6,306 nucleotides of DNA. It comes from Actinomycetota bacterium (GTDB lineage: Bacteria; Actinomycetota; Actinomycetes; Propionibacteriales; Propionibacteriaceae). A program made the position numbers and the translations under genes. The stretch lies in assembly GCA_016213595.1 (NCBI GenBank), contig JACRAA010000252.1:1-6306 (forward strand), in the 5' to 3' direction. The notes under the pieces were generated by a model. It worked only from the letters and a program-made list of their open reading frames with translations, did no database searches and was not told the origin of the DNA. Positions 1 through 6,141 of this stretch are shown one piece after another (the first letter of the stretch is position 1; each line of letters starts with the position of its first letter).

Positions 1-1
1 C

Positions 2-649
2 GTCGGCCAGGTCCACGTGTCGAGCACGCAGCTGTACCACGCGGTGTCGCTGCTGCGGGCCTTCCTCACGGTCGGGACCGAGGCGGCCCAGGTCCGCGCC
101 TCCCGGTTCGTGGCGCCGCTCGTCGACCCGCTCAACAGGGGCGGCTGGACCGGGGACCTCGAGCCGCACGAGGCGACGACCACGCTCGCCACGCTGGACT
201 TCGGCGACGGGCGCAGCGGACTGTACGACTTCACCGACAACCAGACGCGCAACCTGCTCCGGACGCGACGGCTGCTGGTGCGCGGCAGCCACGGCGAGCT
301 CTCCGACGAGACGCTGGTGCGGCTGATCGACCCGACGACCATCACGACCTCGTCGTTCCGTCGACGCCAGACCGGTCACGACCTCGACCAGAACGGGTAC
401 GCGACCGACCACATCGCGCTCGGCGACCACGTGTACTGGCGCAACCCCTGGCCCCTGCAGCGCTGGAGCGACGACGAGCTCGCGATCGCCGGGCTGCTGA
501 CCCGTACGGCCGCCTGGGTCCACGGCGAGGGGCCGGAGCCCTACCCGCTGCGCGACGCCTGTACCGACCAGCTGCTGGCGCTCGCCATCACCGAGGCCGC
601 AGAGTCCGGCCGGACAGTACGAGTGGACCCCGCGGCCGTACTGGCGTGA
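2..649 (+). CDS. Gfo/Idh/MocA-family oxidoreductase, C-terminal part (5' truncated by window edge)
   Basis: The reading frame is open from base 2 to the TGA at 647-649, so the true start lies left of the window; the GTG at 17 is only an internal valine codon and has no ribosome binding site. About 215 residues are visible. They match the C-terminal, substrate-binding half of Gfo/Idh/MocA NAD(P)-dependent dehydrogenases: a STQLYHAVSLLR helix, a long beta-sheet section (TTLATLDFGDGRSGLYDFTDN), a segment around RLLVRGSHGEL typical of the family's 'V.G..GE' strand, and a closing helix with ACTDQLLALAITEAAESG that corresponds to the usual terminal 'A..D..L...I..S...G..V' helix. The Rossmann domain and EKP motif lie outside the window, so cofactor and catalytic residues cannot be judged. 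Family assignment rests on my recognition of the pattern; the substrate is unknown. The gene is convergent with the GTPase and is not part of the downstream operon. Confidence 0.75.
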   Translation, partial: VGQVHVSSTQLYHAVSLLRAFLTVGTEAAQVRASRFVAPLVDPLNRGGWTGDLEPHEATTTLATLDFGDGRSGLYDFTDNQTRNLLRTRRLLVRGSHGELSDETLVRLIDPTTITTSSFRRRQTGHDLDQNGYATDHIALGDHVYWRNPWPLQRWSDDELAIAGLLTRTAAWVHGEGPEPYPLRDACTDQLLALAITEAAESGRTVRVDPAAVLA

Positions 650-669
650 GCAGGACACCTTCGCGCCCT

Positions 670-686
670 CTGCCCGGGAGCGGCAG
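670..686. terminator. Weak hairpin between convergent genes
   Basis: A 5-bp inverted repeat, CTGCC at 670-674 and GGCAG at 682-686, encloses a 7-base loop in the 37-bp gap between two convergent stop codons. It has no T-tract on either side. Its position would suit a bidirectional terminator, but the stem is short and could be chance in such GC-rich DNA. Confidence 0.25.
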
Positions 687-1829
687 CTAGGCGGTGCGCA
701 TCCCCGGGATCCGGCGCTTGAACTCGCTCATGAACAGGTCGTGGAGCGCCTTGGTGTCCACGACGCCGCCGAGGCTGGGCAGCGCACCTCCAGCCGACTT
801 CTGGCACACGGCCAGCCACGCCTGACCCATGGCGAACGTGAACGTGGACGCGATCGAGGCACTGATGACCCCGCCGGCGATCGTCCCCGCACCCGGGATG
901 AGCTTGAGCAGCGAGGTGAAGCTTGCGCGGCCGGCCGTCGTCGCCACCGCCGTGGAGGCGACCGCCGCGAGTCCAGCCTTGTCCACGCCCAGTCCGTACA
1001 GCTGCGCGATCCTCGCCATCATCGCGAGCTGCAGCGGTACGAGCAGGGCGGCGTCCGAGAACGGGATGGGCGTGGCCGCGGCAGCGGCCGAGGCCGTCAC
1101 CGTCACCCCGATGAAAGCCTGCGCAGCACGCGCTTTGGCATCGAGGTCAACGCGCTGCGCAGCGACGAGCGCCGCCTGTACGGCTTCAGGGACCACCTGA
1201 AACGTGGCGTGCACAAGCTCGCTCAAGCCGTAGGGCGGCTGACCAGAGAACTGGTCCCTCATCGCGTAGGTCATGAACGGACGGCCGCCGAGGATCGGCA
1301 GCCGCAGCGACTCGATGTGCCGCGCCAGCGCGACGGCGTCGGGATGGTACTGATCGTCGCGGCGGGGAACCTGCGTGAGCACGACGATCACAGGGAGGTC
1401 CAGTGCGGCGAGGGCCCGGATGAACGTAGCCTCGGCCTCCTCGAAGCGGCGGTCCATGCCGCGCACGCAGTACCACGCGCAGTGGATCTGCTCCGACAGC
1501 GGTTTGGAGCGCAGACCCTTGACGACCTCCCGCAGCTCCCGGACGAGCGTCGCGTCGTCACGCCCGATCTCGAGGCCCTTCGTGTCGAAGATGCCGAGCG
1601 TCCCGCGCCTGTCCACGTACAGGTGGCTCCCCTGGGTCACCGGCTCCCCGATGCCCGTCTTCGCGACCTCGGCACCGAAGACGGCGTTGATGAGCGTGGA
1701 CTTCCCGGTTCCGGTCTTGCCGAAGACCGCCAGGTTGAACCGGCCGATGGCGGCCGCCTGGCGGTCGAACTCGGCGCGGAACGACTCTGTGAACCAGTCG
1801 GGCACGCCTCCAATGTACGGACCGGGCAA
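687..1829 (-). CDS. GTPase with P-loop domain and YcjF/DUF697-like hydrophobic C-terminal region
   Basis: The protein is 380 residues. The N-terminal half is a Ras-like/Era-like G domain: G1 P-loop GKTGTGKST at 37-45, a G2 threonine in EPVTQG at 62-67, G3 DTKG at 82-85, and a G4 position LTQVP at 151-155 that departs from the usual N/TKxD (no lysine, no aspartate). The C-terminal half is alanine- and glycine-rich with hydrophobic stretches near 236-254, 284-298 and 311-333, and contains PIPFSDALLVPLQLAMMARI (255-274, with one alanine omitted here), the pattern of DUF697/YcjF-like proteins, which associate with membranes. A role in membrane or stress homeostasis is a family-level guess. The start is uncertain: TTG at 1829 gives the longest frame but has only a poor GGGG upstream; an in-frame GTG at 1805 sits just one base after GGAGG, too close for a normal site. 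Either start leaves the P-loop intact. It diverges from the sugar operon and its function is probably separate. Confidence 0.85.
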   Translation of the reverse strand: MPGPYIGGVPDWFTESFRAEFDRQAAAIGRFNLAVFGKTGTGKSTLINAVFGAEVAKTGIGEPVTQGSHLYVDRRGTLGIFDTKGLEIGRDDATLVRELREVVKGLRSKPLSEQIHCAWYCVRGMDRRFEEAEATFIRALAALDLPVIVVLTQVPRRDDQYHPDAVALARHIESLRLPILGGRPFMTYAMRDQFSGQPPYGLSELVHATFQVVPEAVQAALVAAQRVDLDAKARAAQAFIGVTVTASAAAAATPIPFSDAALLVPLQLAMMARIAQLYGLGVDKAGLAAVASTAVATTAGRASFTSLLKLIPGAGTIAGGVISASIASTFTFAMGQAWLAVCQKSAGGALPSLGGVVDTKALHDLFMSEFKRRIPGMRTA

Positions 1830-1909
1830 CCGTGGGGGCCCCAGGCCGGCCGACAGCGGACACGGGAGGACCCGCCCAGTAAGGCCATGCCCGCTGTGCG
1901 GACAAGTCT

Positions 1910-1938
1910 TTGCTTTCTGACCTGTAAGTCAGTAGAAG
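1910..1938 (+). promoter_or_regulatory. Candidate sigma70-type promoter of the sugar operon
   Basis: A -35-like TTGCTT (1910-1915) and a -10-like TAGAAG (1933-1938) are separated by 17 bp, placing transcription start near 1945, about 40 bases ahead of the ATG at 1986. The -10 lacks the final T of the consensus, so the match is moderate. The stretch is noticeably more AT-rich than its surroundings, which supports a regulatory role. The same 156-bp gap must also carry the promoter of the divergent GTPase gene, for which I found no convincing boxes. Confidence 0.4.
1917..1932. promoter_or_regulatory. Inverted repeat, possible operator in the promoter spacer
   Basis: CTGAC (1917-1921) and GTCAG (1928-1932) form perfect 5-bp arms around a 6-base centre, a 16-bp dyad. 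It fills almost exactly the spacer between the candidate -35 and -10 boxes, where a bound repressor would block RNA polymerase. The size and layout would fit a dimeric helix-turn-helix regulator such as a GntR-type protein, but no regulator gene is in the window to pair with it. Confidence 0.35.
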
Positions 1939-1961
1939 GGTTGTAACGTTCGAGCACAACC
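1939..1961. promoter_or_regulatory. Second inverted repeat near the presumed transcription start
   Basis: GGTTGT (1939-1944) and ACAACC (1956-1961) are perfect 6-bp arms separated by 11 bases, which puts the two half-sites about one and a half helical turns apart. The spacer contains the self-complementary AACGTT (1945-1950). It would overlap the start of transcription predicted from the -10 box, a common operator position. It may instead be a small 5' UTR hairpin, but the 11-base loop makes a protein site more likely. Confidence 0.35.
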
Positions 1962-1985
1962 GCAACGCAAGGAGGCGTTCTTTCG

Positions 1986-2717
1986 ATGCCCACGATCAGC
2001 ATCCAGCTCTACACACTCCGTGACGCTCTTGAAGCAGACCGGGACGGCACCCTCGCCGCAGTCGCCGCCATGGGCGTCGACGAGGTGGAGCCGTTCGGCA
2101 TAGAGCACTTCGAGTGGCTCCCGGATGCCCTCGCCGCCGCAGGCCTGAAGGCCGGCAGCGCTCACGCCAACATTGTCGAGAGCCCCGACGCGGTGATCGC
2201 CGCCGCCAAGGCCCTCGGCGTCACCACCGTCTTCCAGCCCGGACCCGTACCCCGCGACGCGTTCAGCTCGGCCGAGAGCCTCGCGTCCTTCGCTGCGTCG
2301 ATCAACGCGCAGGTCGACGCCTTCGAGGCGGCAGGCATCAAGATCGGGTTCCACAACCACGACTGGGAGTTCATCGCCCCGCGGATCGACGGCGAGCTGG
2401 CGTACGACCACTTCGTCTCCCTGCTCGACCCGCGCACGGTGCTTGAGCTGGACACCTACTGGGCAGCTGCCGGCGGCGTCGACCCGCTCTCGCTGTTCGA
2501 GAAGTACGGCGACCGGATCACCCACCTCCACGTGAAGGACGGCCCCATCGAGGGCGGTCACGGAGTCAGCAACGTGGTGCTGGGGACCGGAGCCATGAAC
2601 ATCCCCCCGATCCTCGAGGCCAGCCCGGACCGCGTCTGGGTCCTCGAGTTCGACATCGCCTCTGACTCAGTGGCGGAGTCGGCCGCCAGCATCGACTACC
2701 TGAAGGAGAAGAAGTGA
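1986..2717 (+). CDS. Sugar phosphate isomerase/epimerase-like TIM-barrel protein (module 1)
   Basis: The product is 243 residues, slightly short for a family usually about 250-290. It belongs to the xylose-isomerase-like TIM-barrel group (AP endonuclease 2 fold), whose members use a divalent metal to isomerise or epimerise sugars, keto-sugars or inositols in the cytoplasm. Visible family marks: SIQLYTLRD at 5-13, an acidic VEPFG strand at 34-38, GFHNHDWEF at 121-129, ELDTYWAAAGG at 154-164, HLHVKD at 180-185, GTGAMN at 200-205 and VLEFD at 219-223. Likely metal or substrate ligands are His124 (or His122 region), Asp156, His182 and Glu221, by analogy. The start is secure: AAGGAGG at 1969-1975 lies 10 bases before the ATG. 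It is the first gene of the operon, and its TGA overlaps the GTG of the next gene by four bases (GTGA). Substrate unknown; not a true xylose isomerase by length or motifs. Confidence 0.85.
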   Translation: MPTISIQLYTLRDALEADRDGTLAAVAAMGVDEVEPFGIEHFEWLPDALAAAGLKAGSAHANIVESPDAVIAAAKALGVTTVFQPGPVPRDAFSSAESLASFAASINAQVDAFEAAGIKIGFHNHDWEFIAPRIDGELAYDHFVSLLDPRTVLELDTYWAAAGGVDPLSLFEKYGDRITHLHVKDGPIEGGHGVSNVVLGTGAMNIPPILEASPDRVWVLEFDIASDSVAESAASIDYLKEKK

Positions 2718-3817
2718 CCGCGAAGGTCGGCGTCGTCGGCGCCGGAAACATCTCGCCCCAGTACCTCAGCCACATCGCCACGTACCCGGATGTCGAGATC
2801 GTCGCGATCTCCGACCTCATCGAGGAGCGGTCGACGGAGAAGGCCGAGAAGTACGGGATCGCCACCCACGGCACACCTGGCCCCGAGGGCTCGGACATCA
2901 TCTACGACAACCCTGATGTCGAGTACGTGATCAACATCACGAACCCGCAGAACCACATCGACGTCAGCCTTCAGGCCATCCGTGCGGGCAAGAACGTGTG
3001 GAGCGAGAAGCCGCTGGGCCTCAACCTCGAAGGTGCGAAGCAGATCCTCGACGAGGCGAAGGCGCACGGGGTGACCGTGGGCTGTGCGCCCGACACCGTG
3101 TTCGGCCCTGGTTTCCAGACCGTGCTCCGCAAGATCCGCGACGGCGAGATCGGCACCCCGATGGGCGCCGTGGCGATCATGCAGCAGCCCGGCCCCGACC
3201 TGTGGCACCCGGGCCCCGAGTTCCTGTTCCAGGTGGGCGCCGGCCCGACCCTGGACATCGGCCCGTACTACTTCACGGCCCTCGTCCTCGCGCTCGGTCC
3301 CGTCGTCAGCGTGACGGCCGGCGGCGGCAAGGCGCGCGCGGTGCGCGAGGTCATGGCCGGCCCGAATGCCGGGAAGAAGTTCGACGTCGAGGTCCCGACG
3401 ACGATCCGGGCGCTGCTGCGTCACGCCTCGGGCGCGACCTCGATCGTCCTGCTCACGTTCGACTCCGGCCTCAGCCGGCACGGCTTCCTGGAGTTCCAGG
3501 GCACGGACGGCGTCATCGTCTCCCCGGACCCCAACTTCCACCACGGCAAGGTCGTCACCCACAAGGGCGGCAAGGTCGTCGAGGAGATCGAGGTCCCGGA
3601 GGCAGGCATGGGTCGCGGTATCGGGCTCGTTGACATGGTCCGTTCGGCCAAGCAGGGAATCCGTCCCCGTGCCCAGGCCGACCTCGCCTACCACGTTCTC
3701 GAAATCATGCTGTCCGTCGAGAAGGGGGTTGAGTCGGGTGAGACGATTACCCTGACGTCGACGGTCCCCGAGGTCGAGCCCATGCCGGCTGACTGGGACC
3801 CGCTCACCGCAGACTGA
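2714..3817 (+). CDS. Gfo/Idh/MocA-family NAD(P)-dependent oxidoreductase (module 1)
   Basis: This 367-residue protein has the family's full length. The Rossmann fold is clear: KVGVVGAGNIS at 4-14 gives the dinucleotide-binding glycines, and Asp34 at the end of the second strand (AISD) favours NAD(H) over NADP(H). SEKPLG at 97-102 is the conserved EKP loop whose lysine (Lys99) acts in catalysis and cofactor binding. The C-terminal alpha/beta domain includes APDTVFGPGFQT (125-136), GPTLDIGPYYFTAL (177-190) and RGIGLVDMVRSAKQG (301-315). In the second of these the position usually held by a catalytic histidine is a tyrosine (Tyr185 or Tyr186), as in the GPYY subgroup of the family. Such enzymes oxidise or reduce a sugar or cyclitol hydroxyl. 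The GTG start is supported by GGAG at 2705-2708 and the GTGA overlap with the isomerase, suggesting coupled translation and a shared substrate chain. The exact substrate is not predictable. Confidence 0.88.
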   Translation: MTAKVGVVGAGNISPQYLSHIATYPDVEIVAISDLIEERSTEKAEKYGIATHGTPGPEGSDIIYDNPDVEYVINITNPQNHIDVSLQAIRAGKNVWSEKPLGLNLEGAKQILDEAKAHGVTVGCAPDTVFGPGFQTVLRKIRDGEIGTPMGAVAIMQQPGPDLWHPGPEFLFQVGAGPTLDIGPYYFTALVLALGPVVSVTAGGGKARAVREVMAGPNAGKKFDVEVPTTIRALLRHASGATSIVLLTFDSGLSRHGFLEFQGTDGVIVSPDPNFHHGKVVTHKGGKVVEEIEVPEAGMGRGIGLVDMVRSAKQGIRPRAQADLAYHVLEIMLSVEKGVESGETITLTSTVPEVEPMPADWDPLTAD

Positions 3818-3835
3818 CAGACACACACATAACGA

Positions 3836-3870
3836 TCGGTGGCGCCGAGGCCTGGTCTCGGCGCCACTGG
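3836..3870 (+). promoter_or_regulatory. Strong intergenic hairpin between the two modules
   Basis: GTGGCGCCGAG (3839-3849) and CTCGGCGCCAC (3857-3867) are perfect 11-bp arms with a 7-base loop (GCCTGGT). G-T wobble pairs and one C-G pair at 3836-3838/3868-3870 could lengthen the stem to about 14. There is no T-tract after it; instead the ribosome binding site of the next gene follows 8 bases later. It could be a partial terminator, an RNA-processing or mRNA-stability element that sets different levels for the two modules, or less likely a protein site. Each arm carries the palindrome GGCGCC. Confidence 0.6.
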
Positions 3871-3887
3871 TCTGCCCAGGGAGAAAC

Positions 3888-4865
3888 ATGAAGCTCGGAA
3901 TGTTCACGGCGGCTCTGCCGATGCTCACGCTCGACCGGATCGCGGAGTACGCGTCGGGTCGGGGCTACGAGTGCCTCGAGGTCGCCTGCTGGCCGGCGGC
4001 GGACGGTCGCCCCCTCCAGCCCTCGCACCTTCCGGTGGAGACGTGGTCTGAGGCTGATGCCGACGCGACGCGGGCGCTCCTCGCGCGCACGGGCCTCGAG
4101 ATCTCGTCGCTCGCCTACTACGAGAACAACCTCGCCGTGGACCTCGAGCGACGCGCCGAGAACCGTACCCACCTGAAGCGCGTCATCGACGCGGCCGAGT
4201 CGCTGCAGGTCCCGTACGTGGGGACGTTCCTCGGCCGTGACGTGACGAAGTCCGTACCGGAGAACATGGCCGAGGCCGAGCGGATCTTCCCTGAGCTCGT
4301 CGACTACGCCGGCGAGCGCGGGGTGCGGCTCATCGTCGAGAACTGCGTCATGGAGGGGTGGCACCCGGACGGCTACCCGGGCAACATCGCGTACTCCCCC
4401 GAGCTCTGGGACTGGATGACGAAGACACTCGGGCTGTACCTGAACTGGGACCCGTCGCACCTGACGTGGATCGGCATCGACCCGCTCACCACGATCCGCG
4501 ACTTCGCCCCGTACATCGTCCACGCGCAGGCGAAGGACCTCGAGCTGTTCCCGGAGAAGCTCAACCGGTACGGCTTCTACGGCCTCGTCGGCAAGGACGG
4601 CAAGCCGTGGGACATGGGGTGGTGGCGGTACCGGGTGCCTGGTCACGGCGTCGTCGCCTGGCGTGAGGTCGTCGACGCGCTCGAGGGAGCAGGGTTCAGC
4701 GGCACGTTGTCGGTGGAGCACGAGGACCCGGTCTGGGGTGGGACCCCCGAGAAGATCGTCGAGGGCCTCGACATCGCCTACTCGACCCTGCGACCGCTGA
4801 TCGGCGCCCCGACGGGCCGCCTCACCGACGCTGCCGTCTCTCACGCGCGAGGACAGCGATCGTGA
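3888..4865 (+). CDS. Sugar phosphate isomerase/epimerase-like TIM-barrel protein (module 2)
   Basis: The product is 325 residues, clearly longer than and different from the module 1 isomerase, but of the same xylose-isomerase-like TIM-barrel superfamily. The four-residue metal site typical of D-tagatose 3-epimerase and related enzymes can be placed: Glu151 (LIVENC, 148-153), Asp188 (NWDPSH, 186-191), His212 (IVHAQAKD, 210-217) and Glu277 (SVEHED, 275-280). Other marks are LEVACWP at 30-36, a PGHG loop at 251-254 and a long insertion at about 218-248 with FPEKLNRYGFYG, probably shaping the substrate pocket. It is expected to isomerise or epimerise a keto-sugar or related compound using Mn, Co or similar metal. 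The ATG start follows AGGGAG (3878-3883) by four bases. The stop overlaps the next gene's GTG in the sequence GTGA. The last 20 or so residues (after about 305) look like a weakly conserved tail. Confidence 0.86.
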   Translation: MKLGMFTAALPMLTLDRIAEYASGRGYECLEVACWPAADGRPLQPSHLPVETWSEADADATRALLARTGLEISSLAYYENNLAVDLERRAENRTHLKRVIDAAESLQVPYVGTFLGRDVTKSVPENMAEAERIFPELVDYAGERGVRLIVENCVMEGWHPDGYPGNIAYSPELWDWMTKTLGLYLNWDPSHLTWIGIDPLTTIRDFAPYIVHAQAKDLELFPEKLNRYGFYGLVGKDGKPWDMGWWRYRVPGHGVVAWREVVDALEGAGFSGTLSVEHEDPVWGGTPEKIVEGLDIAYSTLRPLIGAPTGRLTDAAVSHARGQRS

Positions 4866-5977
4866 CCAAGCTCCGGATCGGAATCGTCGGCCTCGGCTTC
4901 ATCGCGACCGGGAAGCACCTGCCCGGGCTGGCCGCGCACAGCGACCTGTGCGACGTCGTGGGCTTCTGCGACTTCGACATCGACAAGGCGGAGAAGGCCA
5001 AGGAGCAGTACGGGTCGGCCGACGCCTACGCCACGACCGACTACACCCAGCTCCTCGCCGACCCGAGCATCGACGTCATCCATGTCTGTACGTGGAACGT
5101 CAGCCACGCCGAGATCGCGTGCGCGGCTCTGGAGGCCGGCAAGCACGTGCTCTGCGAGAAGCCGATGGCGATCACCGGCGCAGACGCCCGACGCATGGTC
5201 GAGACCTCAGAGCGTACGGGCAGGAAGCTGTCCGTCGGGTTCCAGAACCGCTTCCGTCCCGAGAACCAGTTCCTGCAGCGGGCCGTCGAGGAGGGCCGGC
5301 TCGGCCAGATCTACGCCGCGCAGGCCCATGCTGTACGGCGTCGCGGCGTGCCGACGTGGGGCGTGTTCACCGACAAGGAGAAGCAGGGCGGCGGCCCGCT
5401 CATCGACCTCGGCGGGCACGCGGTCGACCTGGCGCTGTGGTACATGGACAACTACGACGTCGCGTCGGTGACCGGCGTCGTGAACCACAAGCTGGGCGAC
5501 AAGCCGGACGGCAACATGATGGGCCCCTGGGACCCGGCCACGTACACGGTCGAGGACTCGGCCTTCGGGTTCGTGCGGTTCACCGACGGTGCGTCGCTGT
5601 ACGTGGAGGCGTCCTGGGCGCTCAACGTCGCCGACTCCCGGGAAGCCTGCGTGACGCTGTGCGGGACCGAGGGCGGTGCGGACACGGTCCAGGTGACGGG
5701 ATCGCCGGACCTCAAGGTGACGCTCAACAACGTCCAGGGCGGGCAGCTCGTCACGACGTCGCCGGAGGTCGGGTCGAGGGTGTTCAGCCCGGGCCGGCCA
5801 CCGCTGTCGGGCATGGATCAGGCGGCGGTCGACGAGGCCGGCACCTGGCTCCGGGCGATCCTCACTGACACCGAGCCGCTCGTCACGGCCCGTCAGGCGG
5901 CGGTCGTGACGGAGATCCTCGACGCCATCTACACCTCAGCAGCGACCGGCGAGCCGGTGGTCTTCGCCAAGGCCTGA
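4862..5977 (+). CDS. Gfo/Idh/MocA-family NAD(P)-dependent oxidoreductase (module 2)
   Basis: This 371-residue protein is full length for the family. RIGIVGLGFIA at 5-15 is the Rossmann glycine motif, Asp37 or Asp39 (FCDFD) ends the second strand and suggests NAD(H), and CEKPMA at 98-103 carries the conserved lysine (Lys100). The catalytic-domain motif GGGPLIDLGGHAVDLALW (176-193) retains both Asp182 and His186, the usual catalytic pair, so it is expected to be an active dehydrogenase. QNRFRPE (128-134) and RRRGVPTWGVF (159-169) fit a common subgroup of sugar dehydrogenases. It is not a close copy of the module 1 oxidoreductase, which has a tyrosine instead of that histidine and a different C-terminus. 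The GTG start is chosen for its GTGA overlap with the isomerase stop and GAGGACAG just upstream. It is the last gene of the operon. Substrate unknown. Confidence 0.9.
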   Translation: MTKLRIGIVGLGFIATGKHLPGLAAHSDLCDVVGFCDFDIDKAEKAKEQYGSADAYATTDYTQLLADPSIDVIHVCTWNVSHAEIACAALEAGKHVLCEKPMAITGADARRMVETSERTGRKLSVGFQNRFRPENQFLQRAVEEGRLGQIYAAQAHAVRRRGVPTWGVFTDKEKQGGGPLIDLGGHAVDLALWYMDNYDVASVTGVVNHKLGDKPDGNMMGPWDPATYTVEDSAFGFVRFTDGASLYVEASWALNVADSREACVTLCGTEGGADTVQVTGSPDLKVTLNNVQGGQLVTTSPEVGSRVFSPGRPPLSGMDQAAVDEAGTWLRAILTDTEPLVTARQAAVVTEILDAIYTSAATGEPVVFAKA

Positions 5978-6001
5978 TCCAGCGCGTGATGGTCGCGCGG
6001 T

Positions 6002-6061
6002 GAACGTCGCACCCCCTGCCGGAACGTCGCACCCCCTGCCGGAACGTCGCACCCCCTGCCG
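6002..6061 (+). repeat. Three perfect tandem copies of a 20-bp unit
   Basis: The unit GAACGTCGCACCCCCTGCCG occurs at 6002-6021, 6022-6041 and 6042-6061 with no mismatch and no spacer. A 13-bp stretch at 6080-6092 is its near reverse complement (GGGGGTGCGATGT against ACGTCGCACCCCC, one G-T wobble). Perfect copies suggest recent slippage or a conserved motif repeated in the genome. Its place just after the operon's last stop suggests a 3' end element or a site prone to expansion. Confidence 0.9.
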
Positions 6062-6069
6062 GGGGTGTG
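6048..6069 (+). terminator. Candidate terminator hairpin of the four-gene operon
   Basis: CACCCCC (6050-6056) pairs with GGGGGTG (6061-6067) over a four-base loop TGCC; a G-T wobble and a C-G pair extend the stem to nine. No T-tract follows, as is usual for many actinobacterial hairpin terminators. The third repeat copy supplies the 5' arm, so the repeats could offer alternative pairings with GGGGGTG at 6061-6067 or 6080-6086. Confidence 0.4.
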
Positions 6070-6119
6070 CCGTCATGCTGGGGGTGCGATGTCGTGGCGG
6101 CCGACCTGTCCGCCAGAAT

Positions 6120-6140
6120 GGGCGTCCTTGGGGACGGCCC
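6120..6140 (-). terminator. Candidate terminator hairpin of the minus-strand gene
   Basis: GGGCGTCC (6120-6127) pairs with GGAC and GCCC (6132-6135 and 6137-6140), leaving G6136 bulged and a TTGG loop. It lies one base beyond the stop codon of the minus-strand gene, and on that strand it is followed by ATTCT, a short T-rich run. Position supports a terminator role. Confidence 0.4.
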
Positions 6141-6141
6141 G

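Larger units (their letters stand above)
5978..6141. other. Intergenic region between operon end and convergent gene
   Basis: This 164-bp stretch contains no convincing gene. It holds a three-copy 20-bp tandem repeat, a partial inverted copy of it, and hairpins that could end transcription from both sides. Short open frames across it are arginine- and proline-rich and run through the repeats and into the opposite-strand gene, so they are not credible proteins. Confidence 0.7.

Noticed and set aside
741..1946. 401-residue plus-strand open frame over the GTPase
   Set aside because: Antisense to a gene with clear GTPase motifs; its translation is arginine/glutamate/histidine-rich low-complexity typical of the shadow frame in GC-rich DNA, with no recognisable domain.
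1945..1950. LacI-type operator built on AACGTT
   Set aside because: The left half (TGTAACGTT) resembles a LacI-family half-site but the right half does not mirror it, so it was kept only as part of the broader dyad at 1939-1961.
2696..3928. 410-residue minus-strand open frame over oxidoreductase 1
   Set aside because: Shadow of a clear Gfo/Idh/MocA gene, rich in Arg, Asp and Val, and it runs through the intermodule hairpin; no ribosome binding site or family match.
3804..4844. 346-residue minus-strand open frame over isomerase 2
   Set aside because: Shadow frame of a gene with an intact metal-binding motif set; composition is biased and there is no domain.
4948..5868. 306-residue plus-strand open frame inside oxidoreductase 2
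   Set aside because: Out-of-frame reading of the same strand, dominated by Arg and Gly; the in-frame product has complete family motifs.
6002..6061. CRISPR array
   Set aside because: The 20-bp units abut directly with no spacers, and no cas gene is near.
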